Positions 1-12,337 of a DNA stretch of 64,000 nt are shown one piece after another. The notes beneath the pieces were generated by a model that saw only the letters and a program-made list of their open reading frames with translations, ran no database searches and was not told where the DNA came from. The stretch comes from Campylorhamphus procurvoides. Lineage: Eukaryota > Chordata > Aves > Passeriformes > Dendrocolaptidae. Every line of letters starts with the position of its first letter. Positions within the stretch are counted from its first letter, which is position 1. Both the position numbers and the translations under genes were made by a program. Where the stretch lies: positions 231,108-295,107 of the forward strand of contig WBMV01007522.1 in the NCBI GenBank assembly GCA_013396655.1, given 5' to 3'.

Positions 1-1560
1 CAGTTGGTTTCGTAAAGTTACTGAAGTAAGCTTAATAGTTAACCAAAGTGTTCCATGTTTATACTCTGAAATTATTCTTTTGATGCATTCGTTTAAGTAA
101 GAGCGAAACTATTTTGCAACGCTGCAGACACTCTTGGATTAGCAGTGCCAAAAACAAGTTTTCAGTCATACGAGTACTGCCAGCAGTGGTTTAAGAAACA
201 GTTATGTTCATTAAAAATTTGTTTTTCAAATACATTTTGCAGTGCTTTTCCCAACACAGTTGTTCAAATTATTGTGCTGAGAAAGTAAATAACACTCCTA
301 ATCTGTTGTCCTGCCCACAGTTTACAATTCTCTTTGCTCTTCTGAAGAAAACTGTACAGTATTAGAGAGAAAAGTTCTATTTTTTACAAAATTCTTTAAA
401 AAAAAGAAGGTATATATCTAAAATGTTCCCCCCAGCATAAGTAAAGTGCATCGTTACTGCATGAGAGGCATGCAGTAGACCCACTGAAAGCCAAGCTGGT
501 GCTAGAAGAAAACAGGACTATCATACTTCTTTTATAGCGGCGCTCCAAACGTTGGTTTCAGATACGTGAGTGTAAATCTGGCTTAACTCCCCTGATCTCC
601 CAAGGATCTGAGAGAGATGGGAATGGGTCGTTAACTCCATTGAAGCTCAGTTCTGAGCTGAGGGTTTCCGTGTTCCTCCCCCCGCCCCAAGACACTAAAT
701 GCAGAGAAGGAGCAGAAGGCCACGCGCACGCAGCTGGCTCTGGAAGGGCAGCCTGGGCTGAATCCCTGCTGAAACGCACAGCCACCCAGCCGGGATGCCG
801 TGACAGCCGCCACGTGTTCCCCACCTCGGAAGGGGGATCTTCCATGTGGTGCACTGCCCTCCTGTTCTAGAGTGGTTAGAGCCACTCAAAGGATACCCAC
901 CCAGAAGTATGAAAGGGCCCTTGGGGTAATTGGCACAGATGTTACTTTTATATGTGGAGGAGATTTAAGTTTAAAGGGATCATAATTCTGCAGGTAATTT
1001 TCTGTGAGTGACTGAATGTGGCTGTTGCATTAGGTTTAAATGAGATAATAAATGCAAGTGGGACTTACTGTATGTTAGAAGGGAGTTTTGCAGCCAAGAC
1101 TGCCTTGTATAAATGTGTTTGCACTGAAAAAAAAATTAAAAAATTACTTGGTCTCTGGTTGCTGTAAAGGTCATCCAAGATGGATGTTCTGTTTATATTG
1201 TATAGTATTTCATATGAAATAATTGCAGTTCATGAAATGTCTTCCCTAACGTTACTGATTTATAACAGCACATTTGTAACATGGTTTTTATTGTGTCAGT
1301 GTACCATATTGTAAATGATGATTACTTGTCATGCTTAGTATAATAATTTAAAGGAAAAAAAGGACAGGGATTTTTGTAAGTCTATATTTGAAAGTCCCTC
1401 CATATGGTAATATTGTGTTCATGTTGTTTATGTAGTGTTGTGTGAAATATCCATTTTGGATTGTGTTACTTTTTAAGATATTAAATAACATTTGGTTATA
1501 TGTTCTAAGTGGATTCTTTGCAGTCATCGGTGGTTTTTAGAGAATATACTTACATTTCCA
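1..1560 (+). other. AT-rich sequence resembling the end of a long 3' UTR (possibly STOX2)
   Basis: No long coding frame crosses this stretch. It is AT-rich on the plus strand, with many TGTAAA/TGTAT-type tracts. Candidate poly(A) hexamers are AATAAA at 1047-1052 and ATTAAA at 1480-1485, the second followed by GT-rich sequence. In human and other vertebrates STOX2 lies on the opposite strand beyond the 3' end of ENPP6, with a long 3' UTR pointing toward it. The assignment rests on that synteny and not on sequence identity I can verify. Confidence 0.35.
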
Positions 1561-4500
1561 TTTAACGTGCTGTTTCTCTCCCTCACGCAGGAAACCTTGC
1601 ACAACAAACCAGAAATATCAGTGAAACAAGGGTCATAACATCTTGCTGTGTTCCCCTGTGCTTTACAAAAGCTCTCTGGGCCATTAAGTACAAGTGCAAG
1701 GCAGAAGATTCACCAATTTTGAAACATCCTGGTTTGGACTGGACATGGAAGTGACAGGTGCAGGTGGGAGTGTGATGTCCACGGAATGTGTGAGTGCCCT
1801 GAGCTGCGATGCACCCAAGCTCTGGGAAATCAGAAATCTATTGTTACCAGGAGCCACAGGTGTCAGGTCCCTGTTTTCCTCTCCATCCTCGTGAGCCAGA
1901 GAAAGGCCTAAGCATGCAGGTGCCATTTTCCCACCCTCTGCCACCACCTGAAAGAAGGTTTTGAAGAGGTTTAGGGTCCAGGAGAGTTGCCAGGGTTTTG
2001 CCATGAGAACTGCTGTTTGCCATAAATACTCGGCTATGAGTATTTACGAATGTACAAGATAAAAAACAAAGTAGCATCTATTAGAAGTAGGTGCTGTCAT
2101 AAGCACCTTGTCACCTGCTAGTGGCACGTACTACTACCATGCTGTTTGTAGTCTTTGCTGGTTCCCCTTCATCCATCTGCTTCCTTTGTAATCCATCTCC
2201 ATGAAATTGTGCATTTTGAATTACAAGGGGGGGGGAAAAGCCAAAGCCAAAGCCAGGCAGGGTTCGGTTAGAGCTTTGCTAGCACTGTCCTAGTGCCTCA
2301 CACAGGCAAGGTCAGTTTTGGGTGTTAGTCACAATCAGACTTTCACAGCCTTTTCAGTGTTGCTAGACAAGTTTTCAAGCACAATTTCCGTCTCACAGAG
2401 AGCTTTGTTTCTGTTTCTGTCCTTGTGATGTGCTTGTATTTTAGACAATAGATCAGGCTGATCACTACCTAGAAAGAAACTACTGTTGCCCACTTTAAAA
2501 CTTTCTTGGAAGCCTGGCTTGAATTCTCTATACCTGCCCTGCTGATAGATAAACTGAAGATCATCAGCAAATGAGATCTTTCTGGTGGAACACGGCCTAA
2601 AACATACAGAAAATGTCTAGGGATGTTGCGTGGCTGAATTAGTACTCTGATTTTAGATTATGCCTTGCTGCTCATAGCACTGAGTAAATTTCTATCCCTC
2701 TGTATCTACAGATATCTTACATCTGTAAGATAACAAAGAACTTCTCTCCAGATTTTTCTTCCATCAGCCTCTCAACTGTTTAGTCTGTTGTTTTCCTCAG
2801 AAATTATGTCCTTCTTCCCACTCCTCTTCTCTTCTTTGACGTATGTTCTCCTTCAGGTTGGGGTTTTTTTTTTATTTGTTTGGGGTTTTTTTATGTGTTA
2901 CTTGACATGAGATGTTTTCTGCCAGTTTTCTCATGCTCCCTTCTCACAACTTTATCCTAATCCAGTAGTGTCTTTTTCACTCTCCTTGCTCATCAGAAGG
3001 ACCTCAGAGAGGAAAAGGTGGTCAGCTGCTTCAGGATAGGTGCTCCTGTCAGGACTTCTGCTTGAGCCATGCTGTTGCAGGTTTTTAATTTTTAAAAAGT
3101 TTAGGAATGTAAATATGCCCCCAGTTTTTAGTCCTTTCTGTTATCTTTCTCCTTTTGACTGCTGCTCTGGTTTTTTTGAGTATGTGCTTTTCTTCCAGCA
3201 TCTCTGTGCTTTGAGGGCTCAAAGCAAAGACCCATAACCGTAAACAGCACTGGAACAACAGGTCATATTTGTCTTTCTCAGAGCACCAAGCAAGAAGGCC
3301 CCAGGTAAATACTTAGGAAGGTGATTCCTCCAGCTGTGCTTTGCAGAACGTCTGTGAGAAAAATGACCTTTACTAACCAGGCTTTCCTAAACTGCAGGGA
3401 GGGAGCCTGTGGCTCTGACACTCACATTCACTGTAGCTGGTATATGAAGGCAAAAGGGTTTTGTAGCAGTAAAAGATCCTGGGACTTTGATAGCTGCCTG
3501 TGTTTTTGTGTGGAGATGGCTGAGCTTGCATTTATAAGTAACTTCCTTCTATGCCTGTAGGTCCTCATGTTTAGCAAAGTATTTTTAGCCCAGCTCACAG
3601 AAGTGATGAATAGGGACTGGGAATGGGAAATCCCAAGCACTTTTTTTAACATCTTTTTCTTTCTTTTTATCTTCCATCCTAATAAACACATAAAACTTAA
3701 CCCTGTTCTGCCAGCTATGTGAAAGTAAGCAAACACAGTGAATAAATCTACCAGCATGTTTGTGTGTACACTGAAATAGTTATGTATTTTTTGCTGTTAT
3801 GAACCCTGCTTGATTGCTTGTTTGCGTAGGGGAACCTGAAGCCTTTTGTTTTGAGCTCTCTACATTTCTCTTCTCTTGTCCCTCTGTTTGCTGCTGGTAA
3901 AATTAGACCTGTTGCCTAGTAAGTACCAGAGAGGGTCAGTCTGGCAGGAAGCTGCAAAAGTAGCAGCTTCCAACGTGTTCAGTACTGCACCAGTAGTGAG
4001 AGGACAAGCAGGAGCCAGCAGCTTCTCCCATGGATGTAGGCTTTCCTCATGCAGACCTTAAAAGCTACACCAGCACTGGCGCTTCAGCTCCAAGCAGGAC
4101 TGTCTGCAGCAAGGGCTGTCCTAGTTGCCCACACTCATGGTGCTGCAGTTCCAATTGCAGTCAGTCAGTCTCGGCACAGATGGGCTGCATCATTTGCTCT
4201 TGAAACTTCTGTACCAGAGGATGCAAATCAGGAGCACAGACACAGCACTGAAGCCCTTTTGGGTCTTATTAGCTCTGTTTTTGGAAAAAGAGGACTTAGG
4301 TAATTTACAGAGCAGCTTGTGCATCAAAGGGGTTTGAATGCAAACCCCATCCCATGACCGACATATCTGGAACCTGCCCGTACTATGTCTCCTCCATGCA
4401 CATCACTATGTATGTACCACTGGGCAGTGACTGCCAGGAGAAGACATCAAGCTTGCAAACTTGAGGACTCAGGAGTGCAAACCTCTGGGTTAGGTGATCT

Positions 4501-4940
4501 TTAAGGTTGTGGGCAGTGACTGAGATGAGAACAGCAGAGAGGGGCACTTGTCTTTCTGGCAATGGCAGGTGAATGCTGCCCCTGCCTCCAGAGCAACACC
4601 CTTGGCACTGCTGTTCCTTGCAGCTGTTTGCCCAGTAGCCTTGAACCAAACTCTAGTCTCAGCTTCCTCTCTGGTGAGCTCTGGGCCCCCAGCCCTTTGC
4701 TGCTGCTCACCCCCAGCCCGGGGAGGCCGTCATTCTGTCCAGTTTAGTGTGTGCTTCTGGCTTGGGCCTGAAAGGAACATGCCAAAGAAGTCCATTTTAG
4801 CATCCAGCTGCAGCAGTTTAACATACCTCTGTGGGACACAAGTTGGGGATGACTTCAGACACTTGTAACTGGTCCAGCTGTAACCCTCACCTAAGGCATG
4901 ACCCTGACAGAGCTTCTCAGTAAAACAGTGTTCACCTTTT

Positions 4941-4967
4941 TCTCTCTCTCTCTCTCTTTTTTTTTTC
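4941..4967 (+). repeat. (TC)n / poly-T tract
   Basis: About eight TC dinucleotides run into a T stretch and then ccctag. It resembles a strong polypyrimidine tract with an AG, but no coding exon follows it. Confidence 0.85.
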
Positions 4968-7900
4968 CCTAGACAATGCAGTATGTTTTTTTCTTTTCTT
5001 CTAAAGGAGTGCTGGAACTTCCCAGGGAACTTTGGGTTGAGGTGGGTTGAGGCAGAGGTCAGATGAACTCTGCGGCAGAAGCATCAGGGGAGGCACTGTG
5101 AGGAGGAGAGGAGCAGAAGCCACTTTGTCCATCATGGTGGAAGCACACAAGGCCACCCTGGTGACCAGCCCAAGGAACAGAGGTGCCGAGTCCACAGAGG
5201 GACCCTGATCGAAGCCCTGGACACTAACCTTGCTCCATGGAAGAGAAGGATGCATCCAGCCCACAAAGTAGAAAAGGAAACTCAAAAAGCTCCTCAGCTC
5301 TGCTGTTCTGCTGTGCCTTGGCTCCTGCATCCAGCAGGCTGGCAGCTCCCTGGGAGCCCTTCATGGCAGCATGAGCTGTACTAGTTTCCCATCTTTCTCC
5401 CCCCCTGTTCTGAAGAAAGTAATTTTATCTTCTAACTGCAGTGTTTTAGTTGTAAGTAATCACCCATGGACCCTGGAGATTTATTAGTAATTCATGATGA
5501 AGAAACTCAAGAGTCCTCAGACCTAAGGTAGACAATATATTTATTGTTCCTCCTTAAAGGTAAACTCTTTGCGTTCATGGTTTTATTATTATCTATAGCT
5601 CAGTATGAAGAGAGAGTATCTCTCATGCTTTGCTGTTAAATAGCAGATAAGTTTCACTGAATCACAGTTTGTATAAGAAAAAAAGAAGTGAAAAATTCAC
5701 TTATTTTTGCAGACTGAAGAAAAAAAAATAAAATCCCAGAAAACTAAAGCCTTACAGAATGGTAAACAGATTTTGAAGATTTTCACTGCATTTAAAACAT
5801 TTGCTTGGAGATGAGTGGACTTTCCTTGATCAGAAACTAGTAGAAAACTGGTGTGTTAAAATATCGAGACCATTGCAGATTTCAGAACTGTTTGTGTTTC
5901 TAAAAATTAGATGCTTGGAATTTTGCTGAGGAGGAAGCTGCGTTTTTTTGACACTGGGTTAGTAGTAGGTCATCAGGTCCAGTCAGGGGAGACCACCGGC
6001 TTCAGTCTCAAGACAGAGCAGAGCGTCTGAGTTAGTCCCACATCAGGCTAAAAACAAAGGCTGTTGGCATTTATCTTTTTGGTAAAAATGGATATAATCT
6101 CTGGGCTATACTGACATGCAGTGTGTGAATTCTGTGTCTCATGGCTGCTGCCTTGTGCTGTGGATAATGCGTTCAGTGGTACAACCCTGGTGTGGGTCTC
6201 CGTGAACAGACTGGTCAGCAGGCAAACAGCTTCTGTTCAGATTTCTTCCAAACTGGGATCTCTGCAGTTCAAGGGGAGGAGAAGAAGGGTGGGTACCTTT
6301 CCCCAGGAGAACAAGGAAATTGGAGTATCAGGGCGTAAAAACTTGAAACATTTCACCAAAACAAAGAGGAAAACTCATAGGCAGAGGATTGTGAGGCTGT
6401 CCTTCAGTAACAGGGGAATCATAGTTGGGATCAGTAGTTGGAGAAGATAGATGTCAATTCAAGATAGAAGAAAAAAATCTTCACATTATATGGAGGCCAA
6501 AGGATTGTGGGCTCCCAAAAGCCAGCTGAGGCAGGGAAGTACATGTGCCTGCCTTCATGGTTTATACAGACCTAAAATAAATAGCAACTGGTACTGGAAT
6601 GTTCTGACACGTGTCTCTAGTTGTGCTGTAAGAATGTGGTGTTCCTGAGCAAAGTCCAGCCAGAGGCAGGAGGCAGTGCAGCACTGAGGGCAGCAGGGGC
6701 TGGCTCCCTGGGAGATGCCCCATTCACAGGTGAAGTTGGGTCCTGGTAAAAGCCCTGTGGGAAGGGAGGCAGAGAGATCCTGGCTGGGGCCGCTTGGCAG
6801 TGCTGCCATGGGGGCTCCTCCTCTCTGCTCCCCAAATGCAATGGTCCTCCTTACTCCTGGTTAACTCTTGGTCTGAAGAATGACTTGCCATGCTTCACCC
6901 ACTAGGTAGGAACTAGGCACATCTTGCAAAACTGGTAAGGTTCTCGGCACTCCTGGAGGTATTTCCCTCTGCGCAGACAGTCCCCTGAAACACAAGTAGT
7001 AATTGCTTGTCTCAACCCATCAGCCTTTCCCCTTCCTGTGTGCTCAGGAGGTTTCTGCTCCTGAAGGTTTTGGTCATCCTCAAGGCACCCACATTTTATT
7101 CCAGGATTGGAATAAAACCTTCTTCCTTTTCTCCCCCTCCATTCCTATCATACAGGCAATAGCTTGCAGTTTGTTCCCTTGCAAAGGCTGCAAATTGCTT
7201 CCAAGTTTGTGTCCTAAAATACAACTCCTCTCCCCAGCAGGAGAAGGTCTGTGATTCATCCCAGATACTTGCACATGGCAGCAATCTCCAGACACAACAG
7301 ATTACAGGAAAGAGATGGATGAACAACCAACAATTGCTTCTCCTTTTGCCACTTCTCAGAGGCAGGGAAGTTTTGGTACTGGCTGTGTTTGCCACACTGG
7401 TATATGAAACCTTTTAAACATCACTCAAAGGTGTCTCCATTTCTAGCTGTGGTTGTCATTGAGCCTGGAAGGGGGATGCAGAACAGTTTCAGATTATTAT
7501 GTAAGATTCATCTTATATCTTCTCTTTGTTTAACTACTGCCAGTTCCAAATTAGCCCATTCCTATCCATTCAAACAGAAGAAAAGCACTGGCAGAGACTT
7601 TCTCAGCCCTGTGGCTGCTCTGTGTGAGTGCTCAGTAGAGCCTCAGGCTGCATTCGTGGCTCTCTCTGGTTGCCTCCTTTCTCCCACCCTTGCAGGATTT
7701 TTGGCAAGGACTACTTTTTCAGGCTGGGTTTGTTACCAGCCAGCTGGGGCCCTCTTTCCTTGCTGAGGCCTTGGATTCTGAGCTCACTATAAAATAATTT
7801 ATTCAGTCTTAAGATGTGGTTTTTATATGAGAGTCGTTAGGCCAAACAGGATCTTGTGCTGCAATGACAGTACCTGTCCTCAGGTACTACCATGAATGGC

Positions 7901-10197
7901 TATTTCCCACACTGAAGCTGCCTTCCTGCCTTATTATTTGTCATTCTGGCTAGGATGGCACTGTTAGGGCTGTCACAACCCATGCTGGTGAAAAGCAGCA
8001 CGGCTAATGGTGTGGGGTGAACATAGAAAAAGCTGCTTTTACACAGAAAATTTCCTATGCTTCATCAACATTATGCTGAAAATAGGGCCAATGAAAATCG
8101 GATTTTTTTCAAGAAGTGGCTTAAATACATAGTTTCACAGAGAGAGGCAAGCAGCTGAGCAGCTCTTCACTAGAGGTCTTTTTATTTAGAGGCTGAAATT
8201 GGTAAAGACCTTGTCCACTCTGCTCTGTTACCAGCAGCCTCCAGTGAAATGCTGTTTTGCTCAGCTTCCTCGACGGATGCCGAAGTTTAACATTAGTGGG
8301 AACAATCCTTTTCTATGGACAAGGAGAAAAAAACCCAAAAAAAGTCATCTACAGCGATCTGTGCTGCCAGCTGTTTCTGAGAAGTCGTCCCTACAATTCA
8401 CTACGGGAAAGAGAATTGTTTCAACAAATTGCTTTGGAAGAATAGACTTTGAAGAGGCAAATGGGACCAGTCCCCTGGCCTGCACTTTGATAGAAGGTAA
8501 TTTATACAAAATGCTGTCCCAGTGATACCTCAAACACACTCAATGTGTGGAGAGAGGCAGGGTAGGAGTAAACGTGGGAGGAACAGCACTGAATATTGTG
8601 ATGATAATCATGGTAGCATCCTTTTCCAAATGGGATGAGGAGCTCTGGCTTGTACTGATTCATAGTTTGTTTGCACAGCACTATTTATAAATCTGGTCAC
8701 ACTTCCTAAATGGTAGCCCTAATGGCAAATTACTAATCCCTCATAATTTGTCATGTATCTGAATTATTTTATATATTTTCAGTGGGAAAAATAACTATTT
8801 TTTGACTGATTTAGAACAGGAAATACTGGAGATGGTGGACTGATCAGGGACAATGAAGCACTGTATGAGAAACCTGGCTCAGTATTGCCTGTTGGACTGA
8901 GGCAGACCTGGCTCTCATTGAAGCCGATTTGGGAAAAATCACCCTTGATGTCAGCTACTTGTGTGTTCCATCACAGGGCATCACAGACATTTTCAGAGAT
9001 GCCCAGGCCATCTGCTTCAGACATCCCCGAATGCAGCTGTCCCCTTGGCACCAAGGGAAGCCATGTGATACACAGAGCAGCAGCCCCTGCAGTTTTTGGG
9101 CTCCTTCAGTGAGGGCTTCATTTGGAGCCTGTGTGCAGCAGGTGTGGGGCAGCTGTTGAGGGCAGTGAGGTCACATGGCTGTCCCTGCTTAGTCCATCCC
9201 ACATGACAAGGCACTTCACCTGCCATGGAGCAACCCCTTTTGAAGAACAGATCATATTTCAATTGCCTCAGCTCCTACACCATTAATTCCCCCATCCTTC
9301 TCCTCTGTATTCATTTCCTAAGCTGCTCTAGCTGTCACATCTGCACAACTACCAGCTGGTTTCCCATTTTTAATTGCCCTCAGCGGGCTTCTTCAAGAGC
9401 CACACCTGCTTTTGTGTGGGTCTTAATTTGTCACTGTCCAAACTGGAGCAGCAGGCATTTAAAATTCAGCCTCTGTGAGTGTGTTGTATTTCTTCAAATG
9501 TGTGATTAATCGCTAGGCCTTTACAGGCTGCATTCAGCTATTTCTGCATAAAACAGAGTCTATCTTTTGCTGGAAAGGTCCCCACATCATAGATATTGAA
9601 TATCACCTTGTCAGCGGGACTTGAGTTTGTTCATCCCATTTGTTTTGTTTTATTTTTCTTTATCAAACTGTTCTTGTAAGGAAATGTTTGAGATTAGGAG
9701 AGGAGGGGATGCTCCAGATCATTCCACCCGGTCCTGGAAGCCATGTATCATGCAGGTTGTATACTCCAGCTCAGAAACTACTTGAACTCCACCTTAAAAA
9801 GCATTGTGTTTGGTTTTGAGGTTTTCTTGTCCTCTTTCACAGCTGTTATGGCAAGGCTGCTTTAAAATCTTAGTTTTAGGTCCACAATTTTTTCCATGTT
9901 ATATCCATGCTTGAAGACCTCTGTAGCTGGGCAAGGGGTACTTTCCCTCTCTCTTACAGCATCTTCTCAGCCCAGACATGTGGGAGGTGTGGCATGTGGC
10001 CAGCAGGGTTACACCTCTCCTACCCCACATGAGTTACCCCTCTCACACCCCTCAGATCCTCGTGAACAATTAATGAGCTGTAGGCTGAAAATCACCTTGC
10101 TGCCTACTTTGGCAAACAGAGGAACAAAATCTTGAATCTCAAAGCTCCACCAGTATGGAGGACATGGAAAGAGTATCAAGGGAGAGTGAGATTTACA

Positions 10198-10244
10198 GAT
10201 AGATGGAGGGATGGATGGGTGGATGGATGGATGGATGGATGGAT
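10198..10244 (+). repeat. (GGAT)n microsatellite
   Basis: Tetranucleotide run of GGAT/GATG units with a few interruptions (gggt, gagg). The central five or so copies are perfect. Confidence 0.9.
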
Positions 10245-11319
10245 TATTGCATGGAGGGGTGAATACGTAGGCAGGCAAATAATAATGTTTTAAAAATTAA
10301 TTTTGAATTTGTCAGAGCCTCCTTCTGCCCAAGGGCCATGTAGAGGGTGGGAGCCACCTCTCAGAAATCAGAAGCATGCCCCTTCTGAGTCATTTTGTAT
10401 GGTCATGGCCTGAAGGGGTAGAACTGACCTGAATAGGGGAGCACATAACAGTGACTGCCAATGCACTGGTTGTTTTGGCAATGTAGGATGAGCAGCACGT
10501 TGGACCTGTTGGGTGGTCAACAGGCATTGTGGATGATCCCCTGCCAGCCCTACCTGCGCTCTGTGGCCTTTGCAACTGCTGGTGCCACCCTTTTTCTATC
10601 TGCAAGGAAGCAATCCAGTGTCTCCAGGCAATGCTGAGGCTTAGTTAATATTCACCAAACAATATATCTAAGTGCTGAGTAATGTCTTAGCATATTACTA
10701 GAGAACAACAGAAGGCTGCTCAAGAGCTGTCAGTGCCCACTCCCACAACCACAGAAAACTGGTCATGTGGGAGATGCCCACATGGTCCTGGAAGACAATG
10801 CTGACATTTTGGGGCTGGCTTCCTGCAAACCCTTGGTGAGGGACACAGGAACATCAGTGCATGCACCAGTGACCCTTGCTCCCAAAGACTGCTACAGTCC
10901 TGATATTAAAATGACTCGTTTACTGTGACCAAGAGAGGAACAAAACAAGCTCCTCGAAGCTCAGTTAATCCCTGATGTGTGCTGGTGTGGGAGGTGGGCC
11001 CACGCTCGTCAGCCCTCTGCACCATTTCTTTGCTGAGTGTGACCGCTTTATTCAGTTCCCCTGCACTGGCAAAGGCACAGAGTCCCAGTGTGGCACTGCT
11101 GGGACACTGACCCAAGGATGCTGCGTTCAGCGGTGAGCCAAGCTGCAAGTGAACACAAATAACAAAGCGAGAGCTGCATCATTCACCCTTGCTGCCCTCC
11201 ACTCCCCACTTCTATGTAGGTATTTTGTTTCCCAGCAGTGGGATCAGGCTTTAATTCAGACAACATGGGCAGCTCGAGGTGCAGCCCAGGTTCTGCGAGT
11301 GGGGAGTACATCCAGCTAG

Positions 11320-11640
11320 TTCCACGTACACACGTGGCTCTTGCTAAGCCCGTTCGTCCTCCCGTGGAAACGGGGACAGGAGCAGGTGGGATGGTTGCTC
11401 TGGTCGCTACAGGGAGGCAGCAGGTTTGGGTACTGTGCGAGGGGGGATCGGCCACAGAGCAAGGGATGACAGGGAGAGTTATAGGGGAGAAAGCGGAAAA
11501 GCGGCCATGAGAGACACAGACTGAAGGAAGAGTCCCGATCCTTACCGTCCTTCCCGCAACAGCGACTCCTTCCCTCCGAGACCCGCAGTTCGGCCGGCGG
11601 CCGGCAGGGGGCGGGGGTGCCCCGGACAGCCCGGCACGGC
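11320..11640. promoter_or_regulatory. orphan CpG-rich island
   Basis: CpG density rises sharply here, with many CG dinucleotides between 11325 and 11640 and a GC box-like ggggcggggg near 11608-11616. It lies between the 3' ends of two genes (ENPP6 and, by inference, STOX2), so no known promoter explains it. It merges with the minisatellite on its right, and part of the CpG content could reflect that GC-rich repeat. Confidence 0.45.
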
Positions 11641-11858
11641 TCAGCCCGGCACGGCTCAGCTCAGCCCGGCTCACATCAGTCCGGCTCGGCTCAGCCCAGC
11701 TCAACTCTGCCCGGCACGGCTCAGCCCCGCTCGGCTCAGTCCGGCTCGGCTCAGCCCAGCTCAACTCTGCCCGGCACGGCTCAGCCCGGCTCGGCTCAGC
11801 CCGGCTCGGCTCAGCCCGGCATGGCTCAGCTCATCTCATCTCAGCCCAGCTCAGCTCA
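11628..11858 (+). repeat. GC-rich minisatellite, about 10-bp unit with 60-bp higher-order period
   Basis: Repeats of the type cccggctcgg ctcag / cccggcacgg ctcag fill this stretch. Blocks recur at exactly 60 bp: the stretch around 11681-11727 and the one around 11741-11787 are almost identical and share the rarer tcaactctgc variant. Because the unit is GC-rich and lacks stops, it stays open in frames on both strands (Ala-Gln-Pro-Gly-Ser-like peptides). These frames should not be taken as genes. Confidence 0.9.
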
Positions 11859-12337
11859 GAGAGAGATGGAGCTCCTGGAGCACTTCCAGTGGAGGGCAAC
11901 AAAGTTGATGAAGGGACTGGAGCATCCCTCTTACAAGGAAAGGCTGAGTGAGCTGGGCCTGTTCAGCCTTGAGAAGAGGTCAGAGAGGGGACCTCATCAA
12001 TGTCTGTAAGTATCTGAAGGGCAGATGTCATGAGGATGGAGCCAGGCTCTTCTTGCTGGCACCAAGCAATAGGACAAGAGGCAATGGGCAGAAACTGATG
12101 CACAGGAAGGTCCATCTGAATTAGAGGAATAACTTCTTTAATGTGCGGGTGACCAAGCACTGGAACAGTTTGCTCAGAGAGGTTGTGGAGCCTCCCTCAC
12201 TGGAGATATTCCAGAACCACCTGGACACAATCCTGTTGTACAATGAGCTGTAGGATGACCCTGCTTGAGCAGGGAGGTTGGACCAGATGACCTTCTGTGG
12301 TCCCCTCCACCCTGACTGATTCTGTGGTTCTGTGATG
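11859..12337 (+). mobile_element. CR1 LINE, 5'-truncated copy (3' end)
   Basis: Recognisable avian CR1 3' region: gagaagaggtcagagagggg, then the block ending in ggaacagtttgctcagagag, then the typical 'ggagatattccagaaccacc' and 'ttggaccagatgacctt' segments. It ends with the CR1-type octamer repeat ending (gattctgtggttctgtgat). About 480 bp remain; the element is dead, with no intact reading frame. Its 5' end abuts the minisatellite. Confidence 0.92.

Larger units (their letters stand above)
1561..11319. other. intergenic, no gene recognised
   Basis: The open frames here are short, carry no domain I recognise and overlap on both strands. Only simple repeats stand out: G9 near 2227, a (TC)n/T tract at 4941-4967 and a (GGAT)n run at 10198-10244. 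I see no splice-consistent coding exons. Confidence 0.6.

Noticed and set aside
4937..4976. Polypyrimidine tract followed by ccctag, looking like a strong 3' splice site
   Set aside because: It is explained by a (TC)n/T simple repeat; no open, coding-like exon with a donor follows.
11183..12009. Long overlapping open frames on both strands (193 aa minus at 11183-11764, 130 aa plus at 11617-12009)
   Set aside because: They are produced by the stop-poor GC-rich minisatellite; the plus-strand one runs on into CR1 sequence. Ser-Ala-Gln-Pro-type peptides here are a repeat artefact.
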